A DNA stretch of 64,000 bases, taken from positions 280,399 through 344,398 of the forward strand of contig CAJJDN010000100.1 in assembly GCA_905182985.1 (NCBI GenBank), in the 5' to 3' direction. Made by a program: the position numbers and the translations under genes. This document shows positions 1 to 11,261 of this stretch, in pieces. Origin of the DNA: Paramecium sonneborni (lineage: Eukaryota > Ciliophora > Oligohymenophorea > Peniculida > Parameciidae). Under the pieces are notes generated by a model that saw only the letters and a list, made by a program, of their open reading frames with translations, had not been told where the DNA came from and ran no database searches. The first letter of the stretch is position 1, and each line of letters opens with the position of its first letter.

Positions 1-51
1 AGAGCTCATATAAATATTCTAAGAATAGTTATTTTTTTAAATAATATTAAT

Positions 52-1215
52 ATGGTGAACTAATATCATGCAGAAACAAAAAAGAAACGAAAGCCTTGGA
101 TAATCCAAGTATTTTATTAAAATATTTAAAAGGAAGATAAGCTTCTAAAAAAATTAGTGAAAAAATTCTAAAATGAAAGACTTGCATGGAAGAAAATTTC
201 TTAAACTTTAAAATAGCATGGGTTTAATCGTGATACAAAGGCTTGTAGAGAAAGGTTTTCTAATCATCTTGATAACAGTTATAATAAAACAGATTTAACA
301 GATGGGGAAATAGATTAACTTTTCGATTTGATTGAGGTTTATGGAAATAAATGGGTATATAAATGTATATAAATATAGACATATATTGCGGAATAATTAA
401 ATAATAGAACAGACTAAGACATAAAGAATAAGTTTTATGCACATGTTAAGAAAATAATTCGTCGACTAATTAAGGCTGCTTATAAGACAACTGAAAGTAT
501 TTATTTAGATTAATTAGGTTCCATAATAATTGCTAAAATCCAACCCTTATTGATTTCTAGCATATATTGTCATGATGATGAAGAAAATGATAAAATATTA
601 AGAATAGATGATGAGATGAAGATTCTATTTAAATACTTAATACGAAATAATAAAAAGATTGAAGTTGGAGTCAAAGTGGACGACTCTACAATAGATAAGG
701 TTAAAATTATAATGAATTATCTTGGTGAGTAAAAGTAAAGAAATATCATAAATTTAGTGATATTTATATTAAAAAGAAAATTAATAAGTAGGCTTAGAAA
801 GTTCAGCTTAAGAAATTGAAACAGAAGAGAAACCTTAAAGTTTAACTGGGGTTAAATAAGTAATAAAGAATAATTGACAAGATATAAAAGAGGCAACCTA
901 TTTTTACAACAAAGAATGTCAAGATAGAAAAGTTTTTATTTTCTTAGAATCCAGTACAAAAGGAATAAATGTCTATGCCTTGTTTTGATTTTAAATCATT
1001 AGAAAATATGTATTCATTTTAGCCATTTATAAATCCAATAATAACGACTGCTTCTTTTTATTGGAGACAGCCATCTAATCTCTTTTCAATGGATCCAATG
1101 TTATCTAATGTAAGAAATAGAATATATATATTTATAGAATTTTCTGTTCAGTTATTAAGGGAATTAAAATTAATATAGATTATGGTCAGAGAAATATAAA
1201 GTAACACCAGATTGA
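52..1215 (+). CDS. Myb/SANT-domain DNA-binding protein
   Basis: Read with TAA/TAG as Gln, the N-terminal 110 residues hold two Myb-type repeats: one with an acidic ED then LL..LV and W-K-K-I, followed by a CRERF-NHLD block, and a second with W-T-Y-I-A-E-Q-L-NNRTDQDIKNKF, the classic third-helix pattern. Four introns are implied: 109-132 (24 nt), 355-378 (24 nt), 729-757 (29 nt) and 1110-1137 (28 nt); removing each restores one open frame that ends in TGA at 1213. The remainder is basic and Lys/Gln-rich and resembles nothing I know. The ATG at 52 is the first in frame after the window edge; an upstream exon cannot be excluded. The family binds DNA as transcription or snRNA-gene factors; target and partners cannot be read from the sequence. 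Confidence 0.8.
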
Positions 1216-1299
1216 TCAAAATTTTATATTTTAATAAATGTTTGTTTTTAAAAATATTATTTATTAAATTCTATTTCTTTAAAAAAACAAATAAAAAAG

Positions 1300-2938
1300 T
1301 CAATTATAAAAAAAATTGAAAGAACGCTTATCATTATTATTGATAGCCATTTAAGGACTTTTGAAAGAATTAAAGCTTTTTTCACTGGGTATGAAACTAG
1401 GATGGACTGTCAATTAATGCGGATTTTTTTTTTATGATAAGCCTCTACTTGATTCAAAACTATATGAAGATTATCTTTCTTTAGATAAAGTAGGATGTCT
1501 TTCTTTTGAATGTGTGGTGGTATGTCTATCATTTTTGGTTGATATTTTTTCAACTTTAAAAAACTAAGGTTCTCTAGATTTAGTTTAGGCATTAGTTGTA
1601 GTAAAATAAGAGGGTTTTGGAATAACAGCCTATTAAATAGATGATAAATAATACCTTATTAGAATTAGGTTTTGTATAGTTTTTAAGATGTGAGAAATCA
1701 AATTAGAATTACTATTTGATTTAACTAGTAGGAGTAATATAGGACATATTTTTAGTAATAGTATTAAGATCTTCCATTAGATCATCAGGTAATTTATGTT
1801 TTTTTTTATGATCATCATTTTCATGAGATGAATTATATTTTTTAAGCCAAGGATAATTAAGTAATTCAATTATAGTTGGTCTTTCATCTGGATTAGTAGT
1901 TAACATTCCATAAATTAATGCAATAGCTTCTTTGGAGATATCATGAATAATTGTAAATTCTCCTTATTATATTTTAGAATAGAGTTCAGCATCAGTTTCT
2001 CCTTTAAATGGAAATATTCCTTAGAGCATAGTAAATAGAACAACTCCTAATGCCCAAACATCTGATTTATCACCTCGATATTCTTATCTGGTAACAATTT
2101 CTGGAGCCATATAACTAGGTGTTCCACAAAACATTTTGACTTTTTTATCAATTGGAAAAGATGTTGAAAATCCAAAATCTATTAATTTAGGTGTTTAACC
2201 TTCTAACAATATATTTTCTAATTTAAGATCTCTATGAGCAATATTTTTAGAATGACAATATTGTACTGCTTCCAGTATTTATTTAAATATAATTTTAGCA
2301 GTCTCTTCATCAAGTCTTCTATCCTAATTATATATTATGATATATACATTTTATTTTCGAATTAAATGATGAAGTGAACTTCCACTTACATACTCAATTA
2401 TAATGTTTACATGATTATTTGATTCAACAGTATCAATAATCTTAACAATATTTGGATGATCTAACTTTTCAAGTATCTCAATTTCTCTACGTACTCCTTT
2501 ACGACGCTATAAATCACGTATTTTTTATTTCTCGTATATTTTTATTGCTACTTTAATTCCTGTCTCAATTTAAATTGCCACTCTAACTGAAGCATAAGCT
2601 CCTTAACCTATTCGACTACCTACTTTATATTAAGCTTTAAAATTTTCTGTTTTATTATTATCATCATCTGCTTAATTACTAAGAAATTTAACCCTATCAC
2701 AAATATTCTGTTATTTGAAGTCAAATTTAAAGTATTCAACATTATCTCGCTTTTCAACTTTACAAATTTTAGATTATAAAATCTAACTGATAGCATCCAG
2801 ATTTCTTAGTTGTTAATTCTTCAAACTCATTAATAAATCTTGTTATAAAGGAGGTCTAGATTTGTATGAATATTGATTGACTATGCATTTTTCATTCTCT
2901 TTCTAATTCAGACTATTTGCTCCTGCTCTATGCTTCAT
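1300..2938 (-). CDS. CAMK-type Ser/Thr protein kinase with N- and C-terminal tails
   Basis: After about 115 N-terminal residues the protein shows a complete catalytic core: glycine loop (GQGAYASV), VAIK lysine (VAIKIY), catalytic loop HRDLKLEN, DFGFS magnesium loop, activation segment ending FCGTPSYMAPE, the DVWALGVVLF helix and DERPT near the C-lobe end. The GTPSYMAPE segment and overall order fit the CAMK/SNF1/MARK group; all catalytic residues are present, so it should be active. Introns are 2324-2347 (24 nt) and 1630-1654 (25 nt). A Ser/Thr-rich tail of about 120 residues follows the core and stops at TGA (1300-1302). Its start lies only 43 bp from the divergent start at 2982, so the two genes must share a very short promoter region. 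Substrate unknown. Confidence 0.9.
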
Positions 2939-2981
2939 TAGAATTTAAAATAATTAACAGTCTCATTATTATTATTATATA

Positions 2982-3865
2982 ATGAATAGATATACCATAC
3001 TTACAATTATCCTAACTAGTTGTCTACTCATATTTGTAACCTTTGTTACACTTGATTAAACTCCAAGTTTCCTCACATATCGCCCTAAAGAATATGATGT
3101 GACGTATAGATTTTAAACACTTTAGTCTTATAACTTAGGTTGAAAATTGCGATTAAACTGTGTTCCTTGAAGTACTTATTATAATTTATATCAGGGTCTT
3201 TGTTAAGGAGGAAATTGGGCTCATATTTTCACTTAAACACTCTATCTTACTAATTGTCTTAGATCGTCATCCAAGTAACCTCGTCTTTCAGCTGAAGAAT
3301 TGTTATAATGTACTAAGTGGGATGAAGATAAATGTTCAGCTACACCTAAGTCAATTAGAATTGTTAATAATATCAAAAAGTATTATTGTAAATAACACTA
3401 GTTTCTTAATTGAAAATGGTCTCACTACCAATAAATGTCTTTCATATAAACAGACTGTCAATTTTAACTTAAAAAACAAATGTCCAATTAGATGTGATGA
3501 TTTAAGTTTTAAAAAACCAGAATTGAGAGCAAAAAATCTCTTAGAACTTTAATCCACTTAAGACATACAAGATCATATTATTAACAAAGGTCCTGTTGTA
3601 TTAGCATTGAAATGTTGTTTTAATCAATTTTATATTAGATGGCTCAAGCTTGAATGAATACTCAAGTGGTCTTTATACAACAAAAAATGACGATTAAGAT
3701 TTTGGGATAAGATTTCTTATGATTGTAGGTTGGCATACTGAAATGGATGGAAAGATTACATGGAAATCTTTGAATTCTTTTGGTAATTAATATGGTGTTG
3801 ATGGCAGAGTAAATGTTGGAGAGAAGAATGAATACATATTGGGATACTTTGGCTTTGATGTCTGA
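2982..3865 (+). CDS. papain-family (C1A) protein with both catalytic residues replaced; putative secreted pseudoprotease
   Basis: Starts with a hydrophobic signal-like segment (residues about 4-24). Papain hallmarks follow once four introns are removed (3104-3125, 3172-3194, 3380-3401, 3614-3638; 22-25 nt): the active-site helix block reads CQGGNWAH where active enzymes have CGSCWAF, then LSAEELLQC (usual LSEQ-LVDC), a GPVVLAL segment, SSGLY, IRFLMIVGW where enzymes have NHAVLIVGY, and NSFGNQYG for NSWG-WG. The nucleophile Cys is therefore Asn (codon 3213-3215) and the catalytic His is Arg (3710-3712), while the Asn of NSWG is kept. The usual inhibitory propeptide is too short to see. The protein should lack peptidase activity; a binding, decoy or chaperone role is inference. 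The stop is 11 bp from the next start. Confidence 0.75.
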
Positions 3866-3876
3866 ATTAATAAATT

Positions 3877-5030
3877 ATGAAATAATTAAATAATAAATAC
3901 AAACAATAACTCTTACCTTTAAAATTGACAAATCATATCACTCCCTTATTTAAGGTGAATCCAAATTAGAACTCGCTTTCACCATTACCTCTTAGAAAAC
4001 CTTTATTTAGCTTACATGAGAAAGCTTCAGGCAGATCTATAAAAAAGTAGTTTCATCATTCTCCTCCAATAAGTTAGAAAAATACTCTGTAAATAGAGAA
4101 ATATGGATTAGATTAGAATTTTGAATATATTTTAAAATTTGCAGTCAGAACTAGATAGGGAATGCAAGTAGGGAATGCAAATAAATAGAATTAAGATTCT
4201 TTTATTGTATTTCCAAATATAGGAAATAAATCATATATGCATTTCTTTTTTATTTGTGATGGTCATGGAGTAAATGGTCATCATATTTCAAATTTTTTGA
4301 AATAGTAATTTCCAATATACATAACTAAATTTAAGAATTAATTGGAAAATAAGTACAAATAGAATGATTAAAAATAGTCCTTATGCTACAATATATACAA
4401 TATTTGCTTAAGTTATTAAAGCTTTAGATTAATCATCTATTGATTAGTAATATTCTGGTTCTACTGTAATAGGTTTATTTATGTTGCATAATAAAGTATG
4501 ATTTAGAGATAAAATAGATTTATTGTCCAAATTTGGGAGATTCAAGAGCAGTGATGTTAAGTAGAACAAACAAATGGTTCATTAAAAATTTATCAAGAGA
4601 TCATAAACCAGATTGTTAAGATGAAGCTGAACGTATAATTAATCATGGAGGAAGAATTGATCCTTATAAAGATTAAAAGGGATTTATTAGTGGACCATTA
4701 AGAGTATGGACTAATAATAATATTCCAGGATTAGCTATGACAAGATCTGTTGGTGATTAAATTGCTAAAGTTGTTGGAGTTATAGATAAACCAGAAATAT
4801 TTAATTTCATTCTTGAAAAAATGGATAGAGTTATCTTACTTGGATCTGACGGAGTGTTTGAGTTTCTTTCTTAATAAGACATTCTTGACTCTATTATTCC
4901 TTATGTTGATAGAATGGATATTGAAACTGCTTGCAATCACTTATTAGAAATGGCTCATGTGAGTTGGGTTCAAAGAGGAAACAAAGTTATCGATGATATT
5001 ACTTTTATATTGATATTTATGTAATATTGA
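3877..5030 (+). CDS. PP2C-type (PPM) Ser/Thr phosphatase
   Basis: About 100 basic, Ser/Gln-rich residues precede a PPM core: a TRQGM...NQDSF opening motif, FFICDGHGVNGH (metal-binding DGHG), SGSTVIGLF, NLGDSRAV, SRDHKPD, then GLAMTRSVGD, the second metal site VILLGSDGVFEFL and a closing DDITF. The order and spacing match PPM phosphatases, which remove phosphate from Ser/Thr using two metal ions; the Asp ligands are intact. Two introns are implied (25 nt near 4350 and 22 nt near 4497), each restoring the frame. The ATG at 3877 lies 11 bp behind the papain-like gene's TGA. A possible C-terminal extension downstream is listed separately. Confidence 0.88.
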
Positions 5031-5520
5031 ATTTGTTTAATTATTATACTCTAGCTTATCATCTCATTATTTTTAATTAAATTTATAACTCAAAACAATT
5101 ATTTGTTTTCATAAAAGCTAATAAAACATTTAGACCATTAATGATTTCATTCAATATGAATAGATTAAAATTATTAAAGTAATCAATAATACTCTATATA
5201 TTCGAAATACAAATATACATAAATAAGCCACACAAGCTGTTAATCTATTTTATTATGAATATTCCAATGTACGTCAAATCATTTTATCAATTATCAATTA
5301 TTAAGAAAGTAAATTTTTAAACCCAATTGAATAAAATCCAATTAGATTGTTTATGAGATTTCCTCGTTTCAATATATAAAATTTTTACAACTATTAGCCT
5401 ATAACACAATTTAAAATACTAAAAACATAAGAATTAATACTCTTACTTAATTAGGAATACTAATATTTTTACTGTATTGAATTTATAGAGATGTTGTTTG
5501 ATTATAAATTATAAATTTGA
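5031..5520 (+). other. unassigned open frame, possible PP2C C-terminal extension or separate small gene
   Basis: This stretch carries a TGA-free frame of about 160 codons ending at 5518-5520 with globular-looking composition but no in-frame ATG near its start. A 34-nt GT...AG intron beginning inside the penultimate PP2C codons (about 5020-5053) would splice it onto the phosphatase, which is longer than usual for this genome. With TGA as the only stop and high AT content, a chance frame of this length is not rare. No domain was recognised. Confidence 0.3.
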
Positions 5521-5679
5521 GTTAGATTTGAAAAGCTTAAGGTTTTCTATTCTAAGAATATTAAATGAAATTTTTATATCATTAAATGAAAAAATTATTT
5601 GATTATCTTGATAACTAGGAATTTCAATGAATAAATAAATTCTAAAATTATTTTTTAAACTGAATTATTAATAAACTAA

Positions 5680-6769
5680 ATGAATAATTTGGGTATATAA
5701 AATAATCGATTCCATTAATAAGCCATCTAAAATAGGATAAAATCAACAAGGCCTAATCATACAAAAAAGAAAAGGAATTAATAGGATGAGAAGCAATAAA
5801 AAAATGAATTAGATTCATCAACAGAATCATGTTTAGATGTTGCATCTCCAAATTTACCATATGCAAGAATCCCAAATTCATTTTAAGTGAAATTGATTAA
5901 GGATATTATTAATCAGTAGAGATAGCTATAGTATTGAATGTATATTAAATTTGATGATATATATTTATATAAACATACGAATTAAATTCTAATTTAATTG
6001 ATAATCATTAATATAATGTTGTTCATTTGAACTCTTCAATTAAGATAGTTATGATTTACATTATTATTATGATTTTAGAGCTAATTAATATAAATTATGA
6101 AAAAAACTTAAGGAAATGACTTTAGGGTGAGAGATAGCAAATCAAAATTAAAGAAGGCAGGAGAACAATTAGCATCATTATAATATAGTATAAAGTGTAA
6201 ATCTTACACTCCGTAACACAGATCAATAAAATAATTAACTCATTATCCTTTAAGAACTTAGGGGAATTAAGATGGAAATCCTTTAGTTTAACCTCGAAAT
6301 GTATTTCAGCGACAGACTAGTATAAATTGTCAATAAAGGCCTTCATTATTGTCAGTGATAACTTCTGAAAGTAATGCAAGTGCTGATGAGGAATATGAAA
6401 TTTGGGATAATAATTAAGATTTGCGAGTGAAGAAAATGACAATGGAAGAATCGAAACCTTCTGTTGGATAATTTTTATAATTGTACAAAGCAAGATTTGG
6501 GTATGATATATTGAAATGGAAGAGGTTTTCCAGGAGACAAACAATGTATCAAGAATGAAGAAGTTATTAAAGCCGCTGTTGGATATGCTTCCACTAATAA
6601 ATAGCTTTTTAGAAAATACTTTCCTTCAAAATAAATAGTATTTGAAGATGACAACGATTATTCGTAACCATATAATATAGAGGACGATCATCATTTTTAA
6701 AGTTTCAATAATTTTTTTAAAAATAAGAAGTCCCACACTATTCTTAAAATTAATTCATCACGTATTTGA
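5680..6769 (+). CDS. hypothetical protein, polar/basic with folded C-terminus
   Basis: The ATG at 5680 opens a Gln/Lys/Ser-rich N-terminal part; the C-terminal 130 residues look folded, with W, G and F residues and an acidic run near the end, and stop in TGA at 6767. A 22-nt intron near 6499-6520 is needed to reach the last exon. Between about 5930 and 5990 the frame must change but I could not find a clean short intron, so the structure there is unresolved (an unusual intron, an indel or an additional exon). No family was recognised. It converges on the proteasome gene, with 31 bp between stop codons. Confidence 0.55.
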
Positions 6770-6800
6770 ATGATATTATACTTATTATATATATAATATT

Positions 6801-7640
6801 TCAAACTTTGTCAATTAGACTTTATATTTGTTCTTATGTTCTTTAGATAAATCTCTTTTCAGTTGTTGTAATTACAGCTAATTCAACATTTTAGTTGTTA
6901 ATCTATGAAATAGATATAAAATAAATTACTTTTTCTTCCATCACATTTTTTAAACATAAAATAGCTAATCTTTCAGCTTATTCTAATGTTAAATCCTTAG
7001 ATTTATTTATTTATTAATTACTTATTTATATTATTCTTTTAAAATACTTTAAATTCCTTCATCTGCTGCACCAATTCCTTTAGCCTAATATTCAATCATA
7101 GTACCAGTAGGATCTAATTAAATATAATTGATAATTGTATTACCTGTTTAATAAATTTATGGTCCATGATCTGAAACACCAGCAATTAATAATGCTACTC
7201 CATAAGGTCTTGACATCTTTGTTTTACTTTTTGAATCACTTTCTCCAAAATCAAGAGCCAAATCACAAACAATTTAAGTAAGTGCTCTTACATTTATTGG
7301 TTCACCATAATTGAATTTATGATTTTGAGATTCTACTCTTGCATGTTCAACTAATGTTCTAGCATCAGGTATAAAACCAGAAGCTGTACAAGCAATATGA
7401 GTATCAATTTCATATATCTTTTCAATACTCTTAGGTTCTAAAAGACTTGAATTCAATTTCCTTTCACCTGCTAATACTACACCATCATTCACTTTTATGG
7501 CTAAAGCACTTGCTCCTAACTTTATTGCTTGTAATGCATATTCCACCTAAAATAACCGACCTTCTGGAGAAAATGTATTCACTCCTCTATCATAATCTGT
7601 TCTAATCCAATTAATCACTTATTTACTTATTTTGAAACAT
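6801..7640 (-). CDS. PSMA5: 20S proteasome subunit alpha-5
   Basis: The N-terminus ([20 protein letters not shown] after the first intron) is the diagnostic alpha-subunit gate and helix-H0 motif, and the continuation ([85 protein letters not shown]) follows alpha-5 rather than other alphas. Length, about 240 residues, fits the family. Introns of 25, 30, 26 and 27 nt are implied, the first directly after codon 5, and all keep the homology continuous. The protein is part of the outer alpha ring of the 20S core; alpha subunits are not catalytic. It is transcribed opposite to the preceding unknown gene. Confidence 0.95.
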
Positions 7641-7835
7641 TTATCCCAATCTCAATTATTTATTTAATATATTATATTCATCATTTATCTAATATATGTA
7701 TATTCTTCTTATTATTATATTTTTGTAATCTATTTTACAATTAATATTCATTTAACTCTAACTAAAATTTTAGTTAATATTTTTGAGTTTTTATTTTCTG
7801 CTCAATCATATTAACTTTATCAATTTAATTTTTGT

Positions 7836-9142
7836 ATGGTTGATACTCAAAAAATTGTTGGAATAGTATTCTCTAAATTAGAATCATAACGATCTCATCC
7901 TACTTATATTTTGACAACTAAGACTGGCAACATGATTTATAGATAAGCATCTAATTTACCATCTGAATAAATTGAAAAGTTTAACCTTATTTTTAGTAAA
8001 CATTTTGCAGATAAATTGTATCCAACTTAAAAAAAAAGACTCTTTTATAAAGGAACTGAGTTAGAAGTTAGTGATTTAGAATTTGATGATGATGATTTCG
8101 ATGATTCTAAGTCCACTAAATAACATTGTAATTGTAATTCTCAATCTAAATAAATAAATAATTCTCCAGATCAATCTCTAAATGCTACATAAAATAATCA
8201 ATAATAACCTTAATCTAAACAAAATGTTAAATTATCATCAATTAATATTTTGATATATGAAAAAATTGAGGGAGAATTTTAATAGGTTAGTAGAATTGAT
8301 AGCAGTCAAATTAAAAATATTATAAAATGGGAATAAGCAAATATTGGAAGGAAAAAATAAGTTATGTTATGTATTTCAGAGAATTGTTTTGTAAAATTAG
8401 CAGATTTAAGATTTAAGAATCCATCGTTAGTTCTTGATTTTGTTTTAAATAACTGTATACTTGTTAAATGAATATAACTATTATTATTTTAATAATATAT
8501 GAAAAAGAAATTAAATATTCCTCTTAGGAACATTTAGCCTGATACGTATATCTTTTTCTTAATTTTTAGAGTCCCATTTTCAGAAGGAGATGGCTTAAAA
8601 TATTGGAAAAGCTTTCGTCATGCTATTACGACCATTAGATTACTCTAAAATCCAAAAACGAAGAGATTGAATTCTCCAGTAATTTATTATTTTCATCAAA
8701 AGGATGAACTAACCGTCAGTGGATATAGGGCTGGAGTAAAATCAAAATAGAGATCAGAGAGTAGTCGTAATTTTAATGATGCTCTTAAAAATATTTAAAT
8801 GCAATAAGCACTTTTTACATCTATTGAAAAAGGATACTCATCAGATAGAATCGAAGAAATATTAAATAAAGATCCAAAAAAGTAATCTTATATCATTTAT
8901 CTAGATATTTCTATGATTCAAAAAGTCCTTTCAGTTTGGCAAACAAAAAAAATTAAAAAGGCTTAACACCCTTATATGTTGCAGCAAAATTGGGACATCT
9001 TGAAATAGTCAAAATTTTGATTGATAAAGGTGCTAACCCTTTATTCTCTGTTACAATTAATGGAATTGAAGAAACTCCATTAGAAGTTGCTTAAAGATGG
9101 AGACATTTAAAAATTGTTCACTTTTTATAACAATATAATTGA
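7836..9142 (+). CDS. ankyrin-repeat protein
   Basis: The C-terminus holds two ankyrin repeats (KGLTPLYVAAKLGHLEIVKIL-IDKGANP, then ETPLEVAQRWRHLKIVHFL). The N-terminal 100 residues may form a separate small domain and are followed by an acidic D/E run and a Gln/Ser-rich linker. Introns: a probable 45-nt intron near 8461-8505, one of 24 nt near 8543-8566 and one of 23 nt near 8883-8905. The 45-nt one is long for this genome, so two adjacent genes split near 8470 remain possible. Ankyrin repeats bind proteins; no enzyme domain is visible. Stop TGA at 9140. Confidence 0.7.
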
Positions 9143-9734
9143 TATTATATCATTTAAATAATACTAATTTTCTTTAAATCAAATTTTTATATGTATTTAT
9201 ACTCTCTGTAAGGGCTAAAATAATTAAGAGAATTCATAAATTACTGAATAATTTATTAGCAAATTATTACCTTAATTTTATATATATACACCATTGTAAT
9301 TCTAATTTAATCACAAAAATAAATTGAATTCGTAACAAAATTTAATATAAGAGAGATAATCATCAAATTTCGATTAATTATTTGATATTCTCATTTCATT
9401 TTCGGTTACTTTGTTTTGAAATAAAATTATTAAAATATTTATTTTTCTTAAAAAAATTAAAAAATTATACTAATGAAAACTATCCAAAAAATCTTTCAAT
9501 TACTATAATTGTCGGAAATTCCTCTAAAAACATCATTTTTTTGACATTTTGATATATTATATTAGCAATGTAAAATTGGCTAAATCAATTAATTATTCTT
9601 ATGATGCAAGTTATATAATGATAAGCTTTATTGAATTTTAGTTCTATATTGATTATAATCTCAAGGAATTTAAATTAATTTATATATATTGATTTAATTG
9701 ATTTTTCCATTTAAATTAGAATAATATTAAAAAA
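9143..9734. other. AT-rich intergenic region
   Basis: About 590 bp of A/T runs between two same-direction genes. I see no convincing coding frame, RNA gene or repeat. It presumably contains the promoter of the sorting-receptor-like gene. Confidence 0.6.
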
Positions 9735-10690
9735 ATGCTTTATTTTTTTATAATTGCTATTGCATTAGTAAAGAACGCTAAGATAGATGTCAATCTAACT
9801 ATAGGCTTAGATTTTTAAGACAATTCTTATATGGAATTTTTTAATAATTTTTCTAGTCATTATAGTGAATTTAAAGAGAATGGATGTAAGATCTTTAATT
9901 ATTTGATCTTAGTAAATTTGAATATCGCCTAACATTTATTGCCATGCTATAGCTGTAATACACGTCATTAATTTTAAAAATCTGAAAAAAATTGTTTAGG
10001 AGGAGGGCGATATTGCTGTAATAATAATTTAAGTTATAAATAGAGTATTCAGATTATGTATCAGGCTAAATAATTTTAAAAGAATTATTGTTTTAATAAT
10101 GTGTATTGGATGTATTGCCATAACATTATTTTAATTATACAATTTATTTTGGAAAACAATGTAAGAAATCAACAATGGTTGATTGCTCTAAAAATTATTT
10201 TAAAAATAATAATATAACAACTGATCCTATCGATGAATGTGTTATGAATAGTTTTAATTAATAGGATGTACAGGAGGACATTAAAACTAATAAAATATTA
10301 GACAAATACAAGGATATGTAATATAATTAAACATTTTACTCTTTATACCTGGATTCTTAAGATTTATCTAAATCTCCATATAATGAATTTCTTTAATAAT
10401 TATGTTAGAAATTTGTAAATGCGTCATTATAATCTTGTGGATAAAGTGTAAATATAGAAACATCTTCAAATTAGAAAGATAATAATAAAACACCTACAAA
10501 TTAGAAAGAAAATAATAGTTTAGAATAAGTGTTTTTATTTATATTTGCTTTGATTATTTTAATTCTTATGGCATCTGGAGGTTGGACATTATTGAATAAA
10601 ATTTAATTTGGATCACGTTAAGCTCCTAAAAGTAGAATAACTATTCCCAAGTTAGAGGGTGATCATATTATATAAGAAGATGATATTTGA
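9735..10690 (+). CDS. short vacuolar-sorting-receptor-like type I membrane protein
   Basis: A signal peptide (residues 1-13) is followed by a cysteine-rich luminal region matching the thioredoxin-like part of plant/protist vacuolar sorting receptors: F-NNFSSHYSEF, NIAQHLLPC, CLGGGRYC, YVSGQIILKELLFQQCV (receptors have G-dv...nLRQLCv), VDCS, IDECV and LCQKFV...SCG. A single membrane span near residues 255-278 precedes a tail of about 35 residues. Introns: one of 27 nt near 9889 and one of 26 nt near 10018. The protease-associated domain before this region and the EGF repeats after it, both standard in VSRs, are absent. VSRs carry soluble hydrolases from Golgi to vacuole; cargo binding by this short form is inference. 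Confidence 0.7.
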
Positions 10691-10719
10691 TATTTGTTAA
10701 TATAATCAATTATATTTTT

Positions 10720-10962
10720 ATGAGTACATCTTATTATTATTACTAGAAGGAAGATAAACTCTAATGGAAATAATAAATTAAATTGATAAACTGTCAATAA
10801 AATCAACTATAAAATTTTTATAATTTGATATTTGAATATAATAAATAGCATAGATCTACATCAAAGAAAGTTAAGAGATTGGGATAATTAACTTAAACAA
10901 GTGAAATCAAATAAGATTATTATAAAGTTTGTAATTAGAAAAAACTAATTAAAATGCTTTGA
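10720..10962 (+). CDS. small hypothetical protein, model uncertain
   Basis: The frame from the ATG at 10720 gives about 80 Gln/Lys/Tyr-rich residues ending in TGA at 10960. Another frame stays open from about 10835 to past 11260 and could be a further exon, but it would need an intron of 50 nt or more and it overlaps the 3' end of the opposite gene, so I have not joined them. No domain was recognised. Confidence 0.3.
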
Positions 10963-11261
10963 AAATTATTAATATGAAATTAGAGAGATAGAGATTGAGA
11001 AATAATCATTTGAAACAAAAACACAAATGAAAGAAGAACCCATATCTTAAGTTCAATATCATAAAAAATTACTATTCTTCATAGAACTATTGAGAGTAAT
11101 AAGGAAATATTTTTAAATTGCTAATTAATTTAGCAAAATAGAAATAGTTTCAAAAATTATATTAAATAAAAAGAAAAAGATTATCTTAGAAAATTAAATT
11201 AAGAAGATAATCTCGATTTTTATTAAAAAGATAGGAAGGTTCTTTTTCAGTATTATTCTTT

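Noticed and set aside
3160..3552. 130-codon plus-strand frame
   Set aside because: Out-of-frame shadow crossing two introns of the papain-like gene.
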